Source: Anaerolinea sp. (GTDB lineage Bacteria > Chloroflexota > Anaerolineae > Anaerolineales > Villigracilaceae). Taken from it: a stretch of 8,139 nucleotides of DNA. The DNA lies in assembly GCA_020720965.1 (NCBI GenBank), contig DYNS01000122.1, forward strand, positions 1 through 8,139, read 5' to 3'. Under the pieces are notes generated by a model. It was given only the letters and a program-made list of their open reading frames with translations. It was not told the origin of the DNA and did no database searches. Position 1 is the first letter of the stretch, and the number at the start of each line of letters is the position of its first letter. This document shows positions 6,531 to 8,139 of this stretch, piece after piece. Position numbers and translations under genes: made by a program.

Positions 6531-8139
6531 TTATTGCCCCATGCGGTTGCGTTCTTCTTCCGCCAGAGATTCTTCCAGTTTTTTGAAGAGAGGCGCGGGT
6601 TGTTGCAAGGCGCTGCCGGGTTGCAGTTGACTGGGCTGCCAGGCTTCTGGCAGAGATTGAGCGGGGTCGTAGCGCAAACCGGTGTGAGAGCCGAGTTCGT
6701 CCTGAATATCTTGAATGTACTGTTCACCAAACAGGGGGGCGTTGTAGCCAAAGAAACCATGTAATTTTTGAGAAGAAAAAGGCAGGAAGGGCGCAAAAAG
6801 CACCTTGAGCGAGTCGATGGCGCGCAGGGCAGTGTAAATGGTGAGGGCGGCTTGCGCCCGGTCGGTTTTGATGGCTTGCCAGGGGGCGTGAGCGTCCAGG
6901 TAGCGGTTTACTTCGGTTGCCAGGCGCAGAGCTTCTTTGAGGGCATCGCGCAGTTTAACGGCATCCAACAGCCCACCCACCGTCTCAAATCCCTGTTCCA
7001 ACGCGGCGAGCAGAGCGGTATCGGCATCGCGCAGGTCGTTCAGGTTCACATCCGGGACTTTTCCCTCCCAATGTTTGTAACTGAAGGAGAGGACGCGGTT
7101 TGCCAGGTTGCCCCAGGTTGCCACGAGCTCGGTGTTGTTGCGGCTGACAAAATCGCTCCACGACCAGTCGCTGTCTTTGGCTTCGGGCATGTTGGCGGTC
7201 AGGTAGTAGCGGATTGCGTCTGCATCGTAGCGGGTGAGGGCATCTTGCGCCCAAACTGCCCAGTTGCGGCTTCCGCTAATTTTTTCGCCTTCCAGGTTCA
7301 TAAATTGGTTGGCTGGCACATCGTAGGGTAGGGTGAGGGGAATGCCCTGCTCGCCACTGAAGATTTGGGCAAATTGTTCGCCCACGCCCATTAATTCGGC
7401 GGGCCACAGGGAGGTGTGGAAGAAGATGTTGTCTTTGCCAATGAAGTGATAGTGCTTGGCGGCGGGGTTTGCCCACCAATCCCTCCAACTTCCGCCGGAA
7501 ATTTGCGCCCATTCGATGGCGGCGGAGAGGTAGCCGATGACTGCCTCGAACCAGACGTAGAGACATTTGCCCTGCCAGCCCTCCACCGGGACGGGGATGC
7601 CCCAGTCCAGGTCGCGGGTGATGGGGCGGGGTTTTAGCCCTTCGGCTTTAATTTTGCCCAAGGATTCGCCCAGCACCGTCTCGCGCATGTGACCGGAACG
7701 GGCTTGCAAAAATTCGACGACTTTTGGCTCCAACTTGGAGAGGTCTATGTAAAAGTGTTCGGTTTCGCGCAGTTCCGGGGTGGAGGTGTCTCCCGTCCAT
7801 TTGGATTGGGGGTTGATGAGTTTATCCGGCTCCAGAACGTTGCCGCACTTGTCGCATTGGTCAGAGCGGGCGCGGTCTGCCCCGCAGAGGTAACAAGTGC
7901 CTTCGATGTAACGGTCAGGCAGGAATTTGCTCAAGCCCGGCGAGAACCATTGCGGCTCTGTTTTGGTGAAGAGATAGCCGTTTTCTTTAAGGGCGAGGAA
8001 GATGCTTTGGGAAACCTTGAAGTGGTTTTGGGTGTGGGTGCTGCTAAAGAGGTCGTAGGTGATGCCGTAGCCCAGAAAGGTTTGGAGAAAGCCCTGATGA
8101 TAACGTTTGTACACTTCTTCCACCGGCTGGGCAAGGTTG
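6531..8139 (-). CDS. metG: Methionyl-tRNA synthetase, lacking its N-terminus (runs off right edge)
   Basis: A class I aminoacyl-tRNA synthetase that attaches methionine to tRNA-Met in the cytoplasm. About 535 residues are visible; the first ~85, with the HIGH motif, lie outside the window. The GTG at 8121-8123 is an internal Val codon, not a start. Counting from that Val as 1: 'YGITYDLFSSTHTQNH' (19-34) is family-typical. A zinc knuckle C77-x2-C80-x9-C90-x2-C93 lies in the connective domain, followed by 'STPELRETEHFYIDLS' (114-129). 'VWFEAVIGYLSAA' (190-202) and 'FIGKDNIFFHTSLWPA' (227-242) line the active site. The KMSKS equivalent is KISGSRNW (281-288), followed by the helical anticodon-binding domain with 'WGNLANRVLSF' (337-347). 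The protein ends at 'PLFKKLEESLAEEERNRMGQ', so the C-terminal tRNA-binding domain present in some relatives is absent. It converges on the transporter gene. Confidence 0.97.
   Translation of the reverse strand, partial: NLAQPVEEVYKRYHQGFLQTFLGYGITYDLFSSTHTQNHFKVSQSIFLALKENGYLFTKTEPQWFSPGLSKFLPDRYIEGTCYLCGADRARSDQCDKCGNVLEPDKLINPQSKWTGDTSTPELRETEHFYIDLSKLEPKVVEFLQARSGHMRETVLGESLGKIKAEGLKPRPITRDLDWGIPVPVEGWQGKCLYVWFEAVIGYLSAAIEWAQISGGSWRDWWANPAAKHYHFIGKDNIFFHTSLWPAELMGVGEQFAQIFSGEQGIPLTLPYDVPANQFMNLEGEKISGSRNWAVWAQDALTRYDADAIRYYLTANMPEAKDSDWSWSDFVSRNNTELVATWGNLANRVLSFSYKHWEGKVPDVNLNDLRDADTALLAALEQGFETVGGLLDAVKLRDALKEALRLATEVNRYLDAHAPWQAIKTDRAQAALTIYTALRAIDSLKVLFAPFLPFSSQKLHGFFGYNAPLFGEQYIQDIQDELGSHTGLRYDPAQSLPEAWQPSQLQPGSALQQPAPLFKKLEESLAEEERNRMGQ

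Noticed and set aside
8121..8123. GTG as the start codon of metG
   Set aside because: The frame continues upstream to the window edge, and the protein would lack the HIGH-motif region that every methionyl-tRNA synthetase needs, so the codon is an internal valine.

Overview
The window looks like a piece of chromosome from a moderately GC-rich, rod-shaped or filamentous bacterium. It most resembles Chloroflexota, perhaps class Anaerolineae. That placement is an inference from gene order (mreB-mreC-mreD-PBP2-minC), from protein character (an enlarged, cysteine-containing PBP2 and an actinobacterial-like MetRS signature), and from promoters with a TATAAT box very close to the start codon. No sequence search was possible.

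Layout from left to right. Positions 1-5144 hold a leftward (minus-strand) cell-shape and division cluster. In transcription order it is mreB (TTG start at 5144), mreC, mreD, the elongation transpeptidase PBP2 (mrdA), and the N-terminal part of minC, which runs off the left edge. A 73-bp divergent spacer (5145-5217) separates mreB from a rightward major facilitator superfamily (MFS) transporter gene (5218-6450). An 80-bp spacer with a perfect 18-bp hairpin, probably a bidirectional terminator, lies between the transporter and the convergent metG (methionyl-tRNA synthetase). metG enters from the right edge, so its N-terminus is missing. No stretch longer than 300 bases lacks a gene.

How the genes work together. 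MreB filaments, MreC and MreD form the inner-membrane scaffold that organises lateral wall synthesis, and PBP2 is the transpeptidase that works with it. MinC inhibits FtsZ polymerisation away from midcell. The cluster therefore links elongation with division-site choice. No rodA is visible; it could lie outside the window. The transporter and metG have no evident functional tie to this cluster.

The most unusual signals are in the non-coding spacers and in PBP2. The mreB/transporter spacer carries a perfect 9-bp inverted repeat whose two arms are the two divergent TATAAT boxes, exactly 17 bp apart. The transporter mRNA would be almost leaderless. minC has its own extended -10 box overlapping the end of the PBP2 gene. 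PBP2 has ten extracytoplasmic cysteines that fall into five close pairs. I found no mobile element, CRISPR array, tRNA, rRNA, toxin or defence system, and nothing that I would call a wholly new system.
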